Part shown: positions 1-7,276 of the stretch, in pieces
How the letters are laid out: every line of letters starts with the position of its first letter
How positions within the stretch are numbered: position 1 is the stretch's first letter
NCBI GenBank assembly: GCA_937951695.1
Contig: CALFBL010000226.1
Coordinates: forward strand, 1 to 16,378
DNA from: an uncultured Granulosicoccaceae bacterium
GTDB lineage: Bacteria; Pseudomonadota; Gammaproteobacteria; Granulosicoccales; Granulosicoccaceae
Direction of reading: 5' to 3'
DNA: 16,378 bases
The notes under the pieces: generated by a model
The model's database searches: none
What the model was told of the DNA's origin: nothing
Seen by the model: the letters and a program-made list of their open reading frames with translations, nothing else
Translations under genes and position numbers: made by a program

Positions 1-179
1 AACCAGCGCCCAGCCCAATCGACGCCACCGAAAGAACACGAGGCTCCAAAAGCCCAATCGGGTGGATTCCATTTCGGTTTTTTCAGGTTTCGGTACCAGG
101 GACCAATGTCGGTGGCTACCGTTCCCGCTACCACGAGCGGGATTAAAGCGATGGCGGTCAGTACGTAGGGTAGCCACAT
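1..179 (-). CDS. tspO: TspO/MBR family membrane protein, N-terminal part (runs off the window)
   Basis: The frame is open from an ATG at 177-179 to the window edge (59 codons). It starts with a hydrophobic first membrane segment (MWLPYVLTAIALIPLVVAG), then a WYRNLKKPKWNPPDWAFG stretch that fits the TspO/mitochondrial benzodiazepine receptor family signature of the first loop (WYxxLxKPxWxPPxWxFG). TspO proteins are small five-helix inner-membrane proteins that bind porphyrins and are linked to tetrapyrrole and stress responses. A GGAG ribosome binding site sits 8 nt before the ATG. It lies downstream of ilvA on the same strand with a 99 bp gap. After the FG, about 15 residues (ASCSFGGVDWAGRW) do not show the usual PxWTxLYxxMG, so either this is a divergent member or a frameshift lies near 30-48. 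The rest of the gene is outside the window. Confidence 0.62.
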   Translation of the reverse strand, partial: MWLPYVLTAIALIPLVVAGTVATDIGPWYRNLKKPKWNPPDWAFGASCSFGGVDWAGRW

Positions 180-237
180 ATCCAAATCTCCAAAAAGTTA
201 ACGCTAGGGCTGAGGCGTAATCGACTGAGAAATGATC

Positions 238-250
238 AGGAGAATCTCCT
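238..250 (-). repeat. short inverted repeat between ilvA and the TspO gene
   Basis: AGGAG-AAT-CTCCT is a perfect 5-bp inverted repeat with a 3-nt loop, about 30 nt after the ilvA stop codon. On the minus strand it is followed by ATTTCTC rather than a clean T-run, so it would be at best a weak terminator or a processing hairpin between ilvA and the downstream gene. Confidence 0.3.
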
Positions 251-278
251 CAACAACGACGTGATAACACATAAAAGC

Positions 279-1799
279 TCAGCGCAAAAACCACTCAAAG
301 GCTTGGTTGTCTGATTCGTTGTCGGCTGGAAGGCCAAGCTTTTTGATAAATTCGGGAAACGCTACGCTGCCAGAATCCGGCCCTTGAACGCCGATCAGAA
401 TACGTCCGTAGGCCGCGCCATGGTTTCGGTAATGAAACATTGATATGTTCCACTGCTGGCCAATCCCACTTAGAAAATCCTGCAAAGCGCCTGGGCGCTC
501 GGGAAAGCGTAACCGATGCACTTGTTCATCGGCCAATACCGAATGCCCGCCAACCATATACCGAATGTGCAGCTTTGCGGTGTCGTTGTGAGTCATATCC
601 AACACTTCAAATCCCGCCTCTGTCAAGGCAGCAATAATTTCCTTGCGCTCCTGATCACCGCGCTCCACTTCCACTCCAGCAAACACCACGGCCCATTCAT
701 GATCTGAATAGCGGTAGTTAAATTCAGTGATGCTGCGGCGGCCCAGCACTTTACAAAAATGCAAAAAACTGCCCGGCTTTTCTGGAATACGCACGCCGAA
801 CAAGGCCTCTCGGCTATCACCAATTTCGGCTCGCTCGGCAATGTGGCGAAGCCTGTCGAAGTTGATGTTCGCGCCGGTGTTTACCGCTATCAGGGTTTGA
901 TCGGTTGCACCGGTTTTAGCCACGTACTTCTTCAACCCAGCGACACCCAGCGCCCCGGCAGGTTCAGCCAGTGTCCGTGTATCGTTAAAGATGTCCTTGA
1001 TGGCCGTTGACATCTCGTCAACACTGATCAAAATGACGCCATCGAGTAGTTCTCGACAGATACGAAACGTCTCCTGCCCAGCTTGTTTGACCGCCACCCC
1101 ATCGGCAAACAGACTGACGTAATCGAGCTTTACTCGCTCATCCGCGTCCAGCGCCTTTTTCATACAGGCCGCATCGACGGGCTCGACTCCGAAGATTTTG
1201 ATATCCGGACGCAGGTATTTCAAATACAGGGCGATACCGGCAGCAATACCACCTCCACCAACGGGTACGAACACCGCGTCAATATCATCGGGGTGCTGCC
1301 GACTGATCTCTACCCCCACCGTGGCTTGCCCGGCTATGGTGTCGGGGTGATCGAACGGATGAATGAACGAGTAACCCAATTCATCGCTTAATTCCATCGC
1401 TCGCTCTAAGGCGGTATCAAAATCATCCCCGTGCAACACGATTGTCGCACCCAAACTTCTTACCGCGTCCACTTTAATGGACGGTGTGGGGGTGGGCATC
1501 ACGATGGTGGCGGGAAGATTCAGCGCACGTGCGGTCAAGGCTACACCTTGCGCATGGTTTCCCGCGGATGCTGCGATCACCCCTTTTACCGATTCCTTTT
1601 GCACCAAGCTATGTATGCGGTTGTAGGCACCACGGCATTTGAATGAAAAGATCGGTTGTTCGTCTTCGCGTTTGAGCAGCACCGTATTGCCCAGCCTCGC
1701 GGATAATTTGGGCGCCTCGTGCAAGCGGGTTTCCTGACTCACTTCGTAGACTCTTGCCGCCAGAATTCGCGGCAAGTACTCTTGGTGTAGACTGTTCAT
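279..1799 (-). CDS. ilvA: threonine ammonia-lyase (biosynthetic threonine deaminase) IlvA
   Basis: PLP enzyme that deaminates threonine to 2-oxobutanoate, the first committed step of isoleucine synthesis, in the cytoplasm. 506 residues from the chosen ATG (family about 510). The catalytic domain spans about residues 1-320: the PLP lysine is K54 in FSFKCRGAY, ASAGNHAQG is at 77-85, and the phosphate-binding glycine loop GGGGIAAG starts at 181. Two ACT-like regulatory subdomains follow, seen as FGVRIPEKPGSF and HRLRFPERPGAL. This is the long, isoleucine-inhibited biosynthetic form, not the short catabolic TdcB. I chose the ATG at 1797-1799 because MNSLHQEYLPRILAARVYE aligns with other IlvA N-termini and GAGAGG precedes it; an upstream in-frame ATG at 1854-1856 would add 19 unrelated residues and overlap rpiA. 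Divergent from rpiA. Confidence 0.96.
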   Translation of the reverse strand: MNSLHQEYLPRILAARVYEVSQETRLHEAPKLSARLGNTVLLKREDEQPIFSFKCRGAYNRIHSLVQKESVKGVIAASAGNHAQGVALTARALNLPATIVMPTPTPSIKVDAVRSLGATIVLHGDDFDTALERAMELSDELGYSFIHPFDHPDTIAGQATVGVEISRQHPDDIDAVFVPVGGGGIAAGIALYLKYLRPDIKIFGVEPVDAACMKKALDADERVKLDYVSLFADGVAVKQAGQETFRICRELLDGVILISVDEMSTAIKDIFNDTRTLAEPAGALGVAGLKKYVAKTGATDQTLIAVNTGANINFDRLRHIAERAEIGDSREALFGVRIPEKPGSFLHFCKVLGRRSITEFNYRYSDHEWAVVFAGVEVERGDQERKEIIAALTEAGFEVLDMTHNDTAKLHIRYMVGGHSVLADEQVHRLRFPERPGALQDFLSGIGQQWNISMFHYRNHGAAYGRILIGVQGPDSGSVAFPEFIKKLGLPADNESDNQAFEWFLR

Positions 1800-1803
1800 A
1801 GAA

Positions 1804-1818
1804 GCGCCTCTCAGGCGC
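1804..1818 (-). promoter_or_regulatory. hairpin over the ilvA ribosome binding site
   Basis: GCGCCT-GAG-AGGCGC (read on the minus strand) is a perfect 6-bp, GC-rich inverted repeat with a 3-nt loop. Its 3' arm and loop contain the purine-rich GAGAGG that is the only plausible Shine-Dalgarno for the ilvA ATG at 1799. If folded in the mRNA it would hide the binding site. The pairing is seen directly; a regulatory role is inference. As double-stranded DNA the same palindrome could instead be an operator in the 55-bp divergent ilvA/rpiA region. Confidence 0.45.
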
Positions 1819-1836
1819 ATTGTTCTGATCTGAGTC

Positions 1837-1855
1837 GGGCACTGTAACACCGCCA
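1837..1855 (+). promoter_or_regulatory. possible rpiA promoter -10 box directly before the start codon
   Basis: TGTAAC at 1843-1848 (4 of 6 to TATAAT) lies 17 nt after TTGTTC (1820-1825), which matches only the TTG of a -35 box. A transcript from it would start about at the A of the rpiA ATG (1855). No Shine-Dalgarno is visible in the 20 nt before the ATG. The elements are weak, so treat this as a hint only. Confidence 0.22.
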
Positions 1856-2520
1856 TGCAAACCGCAAAAGCTGCTGCCGCGAAAGCTGCGCTGGATCACA
1901 TCGAAGAAGGATCAATCCTCGGCGTCGGTACCGGTAGCACCGTCAATTGTCTGATCGATGCGATCGGGGAATCCGGGCTTCGCTTGCAAGGAGCCGTGGC
2001 CAGCTCAGTGGGCACAGAAAAACGCCTCAAAGCAATAGGAATTGACCTACTCGATCTCAACAGCACCGGTACGCTCGATCTCTACATTGATGGCGCAGAT
2101 GAAACCAATCCTGCGCTGGAACTGATCAAAGGCGGCGGAGCCGCACTGACGCGCGAGAAAATCATCGCAGGCGCCAGTGCAAAATTTCTCTGCATTGTCG
2201 ACAAGAGCAAACAGGTAAATGTGTTGGGGGCCTTCCCGCTTCCGGTTGAAGTCATACCCATGGCAAGAAGTTTTGCTGCTCGAGAGTTGCTGAAGTTGGG
2301 CTGCGATCCCGAGTACCGGGACGGTGTGATCACCGACAACGGCAACGTGATTCTCGATTGCTACCGATTCAACATCGCCAACCCCAAAGAACTTGAACAC
2401 GCGGTCAATGCAATACCCGGAGTGGTCACCGTCGGACTATTCGCACTGCGCGGGGCCGATGCTCTACTGGTTGGCCACGACGATGGCAACACTGAACTGA
2501 TCGACGCCCAAGGTGGTTAA
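1855..2520 (+). CDS. rpiA: ribose-5-phosphate isomerase A
   Basis: Interconverts ribose 5-phosphate and ribulose 5-phosphate in the non-oxidative pentose phosphate pathway; cytoplasmic. 221 residues, the usual length (E. coli 219). Family landmarks: the phosphate loop GVGTGSTV at 23-30, the active-site DGADE at 79-83, KGGGAALTREK at 92-102 (catalytic base E101, lysine K92), FPLPVEVIPMA, and DNGNVILD near residue 161. The ATG at 1855 gives the expected N-terminus MQTAKAAAAKAALDHI; an in-frame stop at 1831-1833 leaves no upstream start. No clear ribosome binding site precedes it, which is unusual here. It diverges from ilvA by 55 bp and converges on the histidine kinase gene 42 bp downstream; no strong terminator is seen between them. 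Confidence 0.96.
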   Translation: MQTAKAAAAKAALDHIEEGSILGVGTGSTVNCLIDAIGESGLRLQGAVASSVGTEKRLKAIGIDLLDLNSTGTLDLYIDGADETNPALELIKGGGAALTREKIIAGASAKFLCIVDKSKQVNVLGAFPLPVEVIPMARSFAARELLKLGCDPEYRDGVITDNGNVILDCYRFNIANPKELEHAVNAIPGVVTVGLFALRGADALLVGHDDGNTELIDAQGG

Positions 2521-2562
2521 AGACTGAATCTGTATCATACGGCGGGCGCTCGATGCAGCCGC

Positions 2563-5208
2563 TTAAGACGCAACATCATCCGGTAGCCCAATGCCAATGG
2601 GTAAACGAAACACAAAGGTCGCCCCCTTCCCACTGCTGTGGGCTGAGACACTGCCGCCGTGCTGGCGCGCAACCTTTGCCACCAGTGCCAGCCCAAGCCC
2701 GATGCCGCGAAATCGATCGGCCACGCTCGGATCGCGTTTGAATCGCGTAAACAATGAGTCGATAATTTTAGGATCGATACCCACACCGTCATCGCGCACC
2801 GTAATGATCGCATCCTGAGCGGTCGATGAATGTGCGTTCGCGTTGTTGGCATCCTCTATCATTTCCCCGTCGGGAATTTGCCGAGGGGCAGCGGTAATAT
2901 CCACCCAGACACATCCACCCTCATTGGAATATTTAACCGCATTACTGAGCAGGTTTCCAATGGCACGATCGAGCAAACCGGCGTCCCCGTACAACCAGAA
3001 TTCATCGTCGCTGATGGTAATTTGCAAATCGATGTTTCTTGCGCTGGCCTGCGGGTGATAACGCGTGGCAACGTTATCGATCACATTATCCAACAGGACT
3101 TCTTTAAACGATTCCACACTGACGGTATCAGCACGGGACATGTGCAAGAGATTGTCCATCATGGTCAGCGATGCCTGAATATTTCGGCGCGCACCCGCGA
3201 GCTCTTCGGTACTGATGCCTTCATCATCGGCATCCAACAGATACAAACAGGACACCAATGGCGAGCGCAGGTCGTGCGATAGATAGTCCATCATTTCAGC
3301 CCGTGCGCGTTCGGCTGTACGTATTTCACTGACATCAATAACGGTCGCACATATTAATCGCTCGGCCAGAGAAGGTCCGACAGCACTTAGCCCGACCAAT
3401 AACTCCTTGTCACCCTGATTCGCACTGAATTGCCACGGCAAACCGCGTTGCACCAGGTTCGCAAAGTTCACCCGAATATTCGGCTCGGTGAGATTTACAC
3501 CCGCGCGTTCGACAAATTCGCGCATTAGCGGACGCTCACCCACATCGGGCAACAACCGAAAGACGAGCTCGTTTATGCGGATTGGCTCACCCACAATATT
3601 CCAAACCACAAAGCCAACCGGACTGCCTTCAAGAATGCTGTCTGAAAACGTCTTCACCGAGCGCAACCAATCCAATTGATCACCAAGCTTCATGGCGTTA
3701 CTTTGCAGCTGCTCAACAGAGCCGCGCCATATGGAGGGTTTTATCCGTCGGCGCACACGTGATAAACGATCGATGTAACGGGTTATCTCTCCGGCAACCA
3801 TGGGATCTTTCATCGTGAACATGATGTCCAGCCGATCATCGGTGGGGAAGCGCCGCGCGTAGACGTCCCCTCTTCGCACCCAGGCTTCGGTCAAACCGCT
3901 TTCGGCCGCAGGCGGCACAGCGCCGCCAATATGACTTTGCGATCTGGTTGAAAAACGCCAGCCTTCGACCGGTAGATGCATCGTTGCATGATTAAAAAAT
4001 CGGGTTAGATCTTCATCGGTGTAACGGTCACGCGGGGCGTAGTCCATATCCAGCTTTTTGCTTTGACTGGCGAGGAATCGATTCACGAAATGAAGCCGGT
4101 TGCCGCTCCACGCCAAATAGCTCACCAGTATCGGAACGGAAGCCGTAAGCGGTGCGTACCAGAGCTGAAAAAACGTGTAAAGAGCATAGCTCATCAGCAC
4201 GGGAAAGAGGGCCGCGCCCACAGCAGCCAACAGTGACCACGCAGGTCCTGCACGGGAATAGACCCACATCAATAGCGGTAGCATGCCCAGCGCGGCCAAC
4301 AAGTTCCAGCGCCCATTGACGCGGGTAATCAGGCTTCCATCGCGCAAGGCAGAGAATAGGTTGACGTGTATTTCAACGCCCGGGATGGGTTGATCAAGTG
4401 CCGACACGGGAGTCGGCACCACGTCCTGTAAACCCACCGAGGTCATACCCACAAAAACCATTTTGTCGGCGAACGTCGACGCGGGTACCTTGCCTTGGAT
4501 AACATCCCCCGCGGACACCGTCATAAATGCATTACGCGGACCGTAAAACGGAATCATGACTTCAAAATCCTGCAGCCAGCGACCATCTTTCAGCGTCGGC
4601 GATGAACGCACGCCTGGCAACGCATTTAAATCCAACTGATCTGCTTCGGATGCGAAGGCCTGAAAAGCCGCAAGCGATAGGGTTGGCCAATGCGGTGAGT
4701 TATAGCCTGCCATCAAAAAGACGCGACGCACAATACCGTCGTCGTCGATGGGCATCTGTATTTGCCCCAAGTGCCTCACGCTACGCAATAACGCCGGGAT
4801 GGGCAGTCGCTCAACATCGGCTGATCCACGCCCGGCTACTGTTCGGTTTTCGGTCAGGACTGGTAACACGGTGGTGGGTAAGGCCCGGAACGCTTGCGCC
4901 AGACGAACGTCATCATCGGGATTGGGGGCAGGCTCGGTGTAAAGCAAATCCACCACCACACCGGTGGCGTTATATCCACTGAGTTTTTCAAACAGTTCCG
5001 CCTGCAAAGCGCGTGGCCAAGGCCAGCGACCAAAGTCTTGCAGACTCTGTGGGTCTATGCCCACTATGACAATATCGTTCGGGGTGTCTCGTTGATTTAT
5101 ACGCACCCAGGAATCGTGTAACAGCCGATCGAGCTTTAAGGTGCTTTGGCTCCACAGCAACAGGCCAGTCAGTAAAAACAACGCGCACAAGAACACCCCA
5201 AGCGACAC
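2563..5208 (-). CDS. CHASE2-domain membrane sensor histidine kinase
   Basis: 881 residues from a GTG start at 5206-5208. Order: a membrane segment at about 2-20; an extracytoplasmic CHASE2 sensor domain at about 25-295 (DIVIVGIDPQSLQDFGRWPW, VVDLLYTEPAP, ADKMVFVGMTSVGLQDVVPTP stretch); three membrane segments at about 301-318, 323-347 and 351-369; a cytoplasmic linker; a PAS-like region at about 510-630; the dimerisation H-box with phospho-acceptor H645 (SHDLRSPL); and a HATPase_c domain with the N-box (N752, N756), G1 DDGVGID at 806-812 and G2 GIGLGL at 835-840. All catalytic motifs are intact. It should autophosphorylate and signal to the response regulator encoded just upstream. The signal is unknown. 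The start is doubtful: GTG has no good ribosome binding site and removes an arginine-rich stretch (ERSRHRRH) expected before the first membrane helix; the frame stays open up to 5295 but with only rare start codons (for example CTG at 5248-5250). Confidence 0.9.
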   Translation of the reverse strand: MSLGVFLCALFLLTGLLLWSQSTLKLDRLLHDSWVRINQRDTPNDIVIVGIDPQSLQDFGRWPWPRALQAELFEKLSGYNATGVVVDLLYTEPAPNPDDDVRLAQAFRALPTTVLPVLTENRTVAGRGSADVERLPIPALLRSVRHLGQIQMPIDDDGIVRRVFLMAGYNSPHWPTLSLAAFQAFASEADQLDLNALPGVRSSPTLKDGRWLQDFEVMIPFYGPRNAFMTVSAGDVIQGKVPASTFADKMVFVGMTSVGLQDVVPTPVSALDQPIPGVEIHVNLFSALRDGSLITRVNGRWNLLAALGMLPLLMWVYSRAGPAWSLLAAVGAALFPVLMSYALYTFFQLWYAPLTASVPILVSYLAWSGNRLHFVNRFLASQSKKLDMDYAPRDRYTDEDLTRFFNHATMHLPVEGWRFSTRSQSHIGGAVPPAAESGLTEAWVRRGDVYARRFPTDDRLDIMFTMKDPMVAGEITRYIDRLSRVRRRIKPSIWRGSVEQLQSNAMKLGDQLDWLRSVKTFSDSILEGSPVGFVVWNIVGEPIRINELVFRLLPDVGERPLMREFVERAGVNLTEPNIRVNFANLVQRGLPWQFSANQGDKELLVGLSAVGPSLAERLICATVIDVSEIRTAERARAEMMDYLSHDLRSPLVSCLYLLDADDEGISTEELAGARRNIQASLTMMDNLLHMSRADTVSVESFKEVLLDNVIDNVATRYHPQASARNIDLQITISDDEFWLYGDAGLLDRAIGNLLSNAVKYSNEGGCVWVDITAAPRQIPDGEMIEDANNANAHSSTAQDAIITVRDDGVGIDPKIIDSLFTRFKRDPSVADRFRGIGLGLALVAKVARQHGGSVSAHSSGKGATFVFRLPIGIGLPDDVAS

Positions 5209-5242
5209 GAGCGTAACGCTGTGCCGCCGGTGCCTGGATCGC

Positions 5243-5950
5243 TCAGCCAGGACTTGTGTGCTCTTCGAGGCGATATCCGTGCTGATAAATTGAAGTCAGT
5301 TTCCACCGCTCGGTGGCCAACAGGTTGAGCTTTTTACGCAAGCGACTGGCGTGGGTATCGACAGTTCGCGTATTTAACTCAGCCGAGGTGCCCCAGACTG
5401 ACGTCAGCAAGTGTTGCCTGGATAGAACGCGTCCGCGGTTGCGAAACAAAAACAACGCCAGTTCGTATTCTTTCTCGGTGAGCTTGATGGGTTCGTCGTT
5501 TAGTAGCACCTCACGATTAGAGGTGTTAAACACGTACGGCGGGCACTCCAGAACTTCTGATTCTGGCTGGGCACGTCGTGCTAACGCGTATAACCGCGCA
5601 AGCAATTCGTGCTGACGAACCGGCTTTGACAGGTAGTCGTCAGCGCCAGCCTGAAGGGCAGTCACGATGTCCTCTTCCGCCACCCGCGAGGTGACAAATA
5701 TAATCGGAATATCGCTGGTGAGCGTTTTCCGAACCCAATTAAGCACCTCCAAACCCGAGCTGCCTGTGGTTAGCATCCAGTCGAGAATAATGACGTCGTA
5801 GCTGGACTTTCGAAAAGCTCGCTGGAATTCTTCGGCGGATGAATAGGCTCCAACTAGATAGCCTCGATCTTCAATCCATCCACTGACCTTCGCAGATTGC
5901 TCGGGATCGTCCTCAAGCAGCGCAATTCGCAGCGCGGGTCGGTCTGACAT
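5243..5950 (-). CDS. OmpR/PhoB-family two-component response regulator
   Basis: 235 residues. The N-terminal receiver domain (about 1-122) has the acidic pair in LLEDD, the phospho-accepting D57 in VIILDWML, T87 in IFVTSR and K109 in SKPVR. The C-terminal winged-helix domain (about 135-232) contains the YELALFLFRN segment, the SRQHLLTSVWG helix and the recognition-helix region TRTVDTHASRLRKKL. It is therefore a DNA-binding transcription factor switched by phosphorylation, most likely by the CHASE2 kinase encoded next to it: the stop at 5243 lies 34 nt before the kinase GTG, or overlaps the kinase frame if that begins earlier. The ATG at 5948-5950 has a good AGGAG 6 nt upstream. Target genes are not known; many in this family bind direct repeats spaced about 11 bp. 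Confidence 0.93.
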   Translation of the reverse strand: MSDRPALRIALLEDDPEQSAKVSGWIEDRGYLVGAYSSAEEFQRAFRKSSYDVIILDWMLTTGSSGLEVLNWVRKTLTSDIPIIFVTSRVAEEDIVTALQAGADDYLSKPVRQHELLARLYALARRAQPESEVLECPPYVFNTSNREVLLNDEPIKLTEKEYELALFLFRNRGRVLSRQHLLTSVWGTSAELNTRTVDTHASRLRKKLNLLATERWKLTSIYQHGYRLEEHTSPG

Positions 5951-6019
5951 GAACTACTCCTGATTTAGTACATAGGCTTGTTTGCGACCGGTCTACATTC
6001 GCTTCTCGCCTAAAGTGTA

Positions 6020-6028
6020 ATTCTATCA
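6020..6028 (-). promoter_or_regulatory. candidate extended -10 promoter for the two-component operon
   Basis: Reading the minus strand, TGATAGAAT is an extended -10 element (TGn followed by TAGAAT, 5 of 6 to TATAAT) in the 167-bp AT-rich gap before the response regulator. No good -35 is seen 17 nt upstream, which fits an extended -10 promoter. Transcription would start near 6012, giving a leader of about 60 nt. A second, weaker pair in the same gap is TTGGCA-N16-TAAACT. Confidence 0.38.
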
Positions 6029-6117
6029 ACTTGAGCGGGTTTAATGCAGTCGGGTTTGCGTTAATAGTTTAATTAAGTGCTTGATATTGCCAAATTTTTG
6101 TGTCTTCTGCCTCCGCT

Positions 6118-6759
6118 TCAGGAACTGATCGACGCAACCGGATTCACGAAGTGTCGACCACCGGTAACCGAACGAATGCGATCCACCAGCATTTCAAAAT
6201 CTTCTGGACTATCGGCAAGGTTGATTTCCGCGGCGTTCACAATCAATAGCGGCGACGCATCGTATTGGTGGAAGAAACGCTCGTACAGCTCTATCAGACG
6301 TTGCAGGTAACGGCTCTCTATCCGTTGCTCGTGCTTTAAGCCCCTACGCTCAATGCGCTGCACCAGCCGCCCCAGTGGCGCTTGCAAATAAACCACAAGA
6401 TCCGGCTTGGGCACCGATTGAGTACTGCGTTCGTACAACGCTGAGTACATTTTCCATTCGACTTCATCCAAGGTGAGTTCAGCGAATAACCGATCCTTGT
6501 CCAAAATGAAATCAGCCACTACAGGCCGCACTTCCGCTTCGATACGCGACGTGTCCATCGCCTCAAGACGTGACACTAGAAAGTGCATTTGCGTATGAAA
6601 CGCTACGCGCTGGGAGGATTGGTAGAAGGTTTTCAGATACGGGTTCGCCGTGTCTGAATCGGGCAGGTAACGTCCTCGAATCTCGGCACTGAGCTTCTTC
6701 GCCAAGGTGGTCTTACCCACACCAATAGGCCCCTCGACCGCTATGTACTGGTATTTCAT
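6118..6759 (-). CDS. deoxynucleoside kinase (dCK/dGK-type P-loop kinase)
   Basis: 213 residues. Family of deoxyadenosine/deoxyguanosine kinases, which phosphorylate deoxynucleosides to dNMPs for salvage; cytoplasmic. Visible features: P-loop VEGPIGVGKTTLAKKL with K16, the substrate-site and catalytic D-R-[LF] segment LDKDRLFAEL, and a lid-like arginine-rich segment (RIERRGLKHEQRIESRYLQ) followed by the typical YE.F helix. The exact nucleoside preference cannot be read. The ATG at 6757-6759 is preferred because MKYQYIAVEGPIG is the standard start, AAGAG lies 7 nt before it and it sits 4 nt after the folK stop; an upstream ATG at 6786 would overlap folK. Last gene of the hslR-pcnB-folK group, so probably translated from the same message. 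Confidence 0.87.
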   Translation of the reverse strand: MKYQYIAVEGPIGVGKTTLAKKLSAEIRGRYLPDSDTANPYLKTFYQSSQRVAFHTQMHFLVSRLEAMDTSRIEAEVRPVVADFILDKDRLFAELTLDEVEWKMYSALYERSTQSVPKPDLVVYLQAPLGRLVQRIERRGLKHEQRIESRYLQRLIELYERFFHQYDASPLLIVNAAEINLADSPEDFEMLVDRIRSVTGGRHFVNPVASISS

Positions 6760-6763
6760 GCAA

Positions 6764-7276
6764 TTACTCTTGACGACGAACCCCACCGGTGTCGACTTGG
6801 GCTAACAAGTTCGCAACCGTCGATGCACCCGGTACGTGTAAATCGGGCGCCAGATCAAACAACGGCTGCAGCACGAAGGCGCGTGTCGATAGTCCGACAT
6901 GAGGCACACATAAGCGCGGCTGTTGAATAACCTGCTCACCAAACAATAGAAGATCCAGATCCAGTGTGCGCGCCTGCCACCTGAGGGCTTTGATTTCAGC
7001 GCCGCTGTGTGATCTGTCGCGTCCACGGGCCATCTCGATCGTCTGCAGTAAGTCGAGTAAGTCGAACGCGTTCAAAGCGGTGTAAAATTCACACACCGAG
7101 TTCAGGTAATCGGGCTGATCCTGCGGCCCCATCGGTTCGGTGAAATAACGAGGCGATTCACGCAAATTGCTGATATCGGGGCAATCGCCAAGAGCCCTAA
7201 TTGCCGCATCCAAATGCCCCGTACTGCAACCCAGATTACTGCCTAACGCAACGTAGGTTCTGGTGCCGTGCCTCAA
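6764..7276 (-). CDS. folK: 2-amino-4-hydroxy-6-hydroxymethyldihydropteridine pyrophosphokinase (HPPK)
   Basis: Transfers pyrophosphate from ATP to 6-hydroxymethyl-7,8-dihydropterin in folate synthesis. 170 residues; E. coli FolK is 159. Landmarks: YVALGSNLG at 8-16, SPRYFTEPMG at 41-50, QPDYLNSVCEF near 54-64, and the magnesium-binding aspartates D106 and D108 in ARTLDLDLLLFG. The segment between GRDR (85-88) and ARTLDLD carries a few extra residues (SHSGAEIKAL), and the usual PHP after the second conserved R is PHV here. The start is a TTG at 7274-7276 that overlaps the pcnB stop (TTGA shared); a stop at 7304-7306 in frame leaves no upstream alternative, so the start is forced. Translation probably depends on reinitiation after pcnB. 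Confidence 0.94.
   Translation of the reverse strand: MRHGTRTYVALGSNLGCSTGHLDAAIRALGDCPDISNLRESPRYFTEPMGPQDQPDYLNSVCEFYTALNAFDLLDLLQTIEMARGRDRSHSGAEIKALRWQARTLDLDLLLFGEQVIQQPRLCVPHVGLSTRAFVLQPLFDLAPDLHVPGASTVANLLAQVDTGGVRRQE

Noticed and set aside
1800..1856. Extended IlvA N-terminus from the ATG at 1854-1856.
   Set aside because: The added 19 residues do not match the family, the ATG overlaps the rpiA start, and the ATG at 1799 has a good ribosome binding site.
5951..6117. Possible small RNA or small gene in the AT-rich gap between the kinase and regulator operon and the deoxynucleoside kinase gene.
   Set aside because: No clear hairpin plus T-run and no ribosome binding site with an open frame on either strand; only promoter-like elements are seen.
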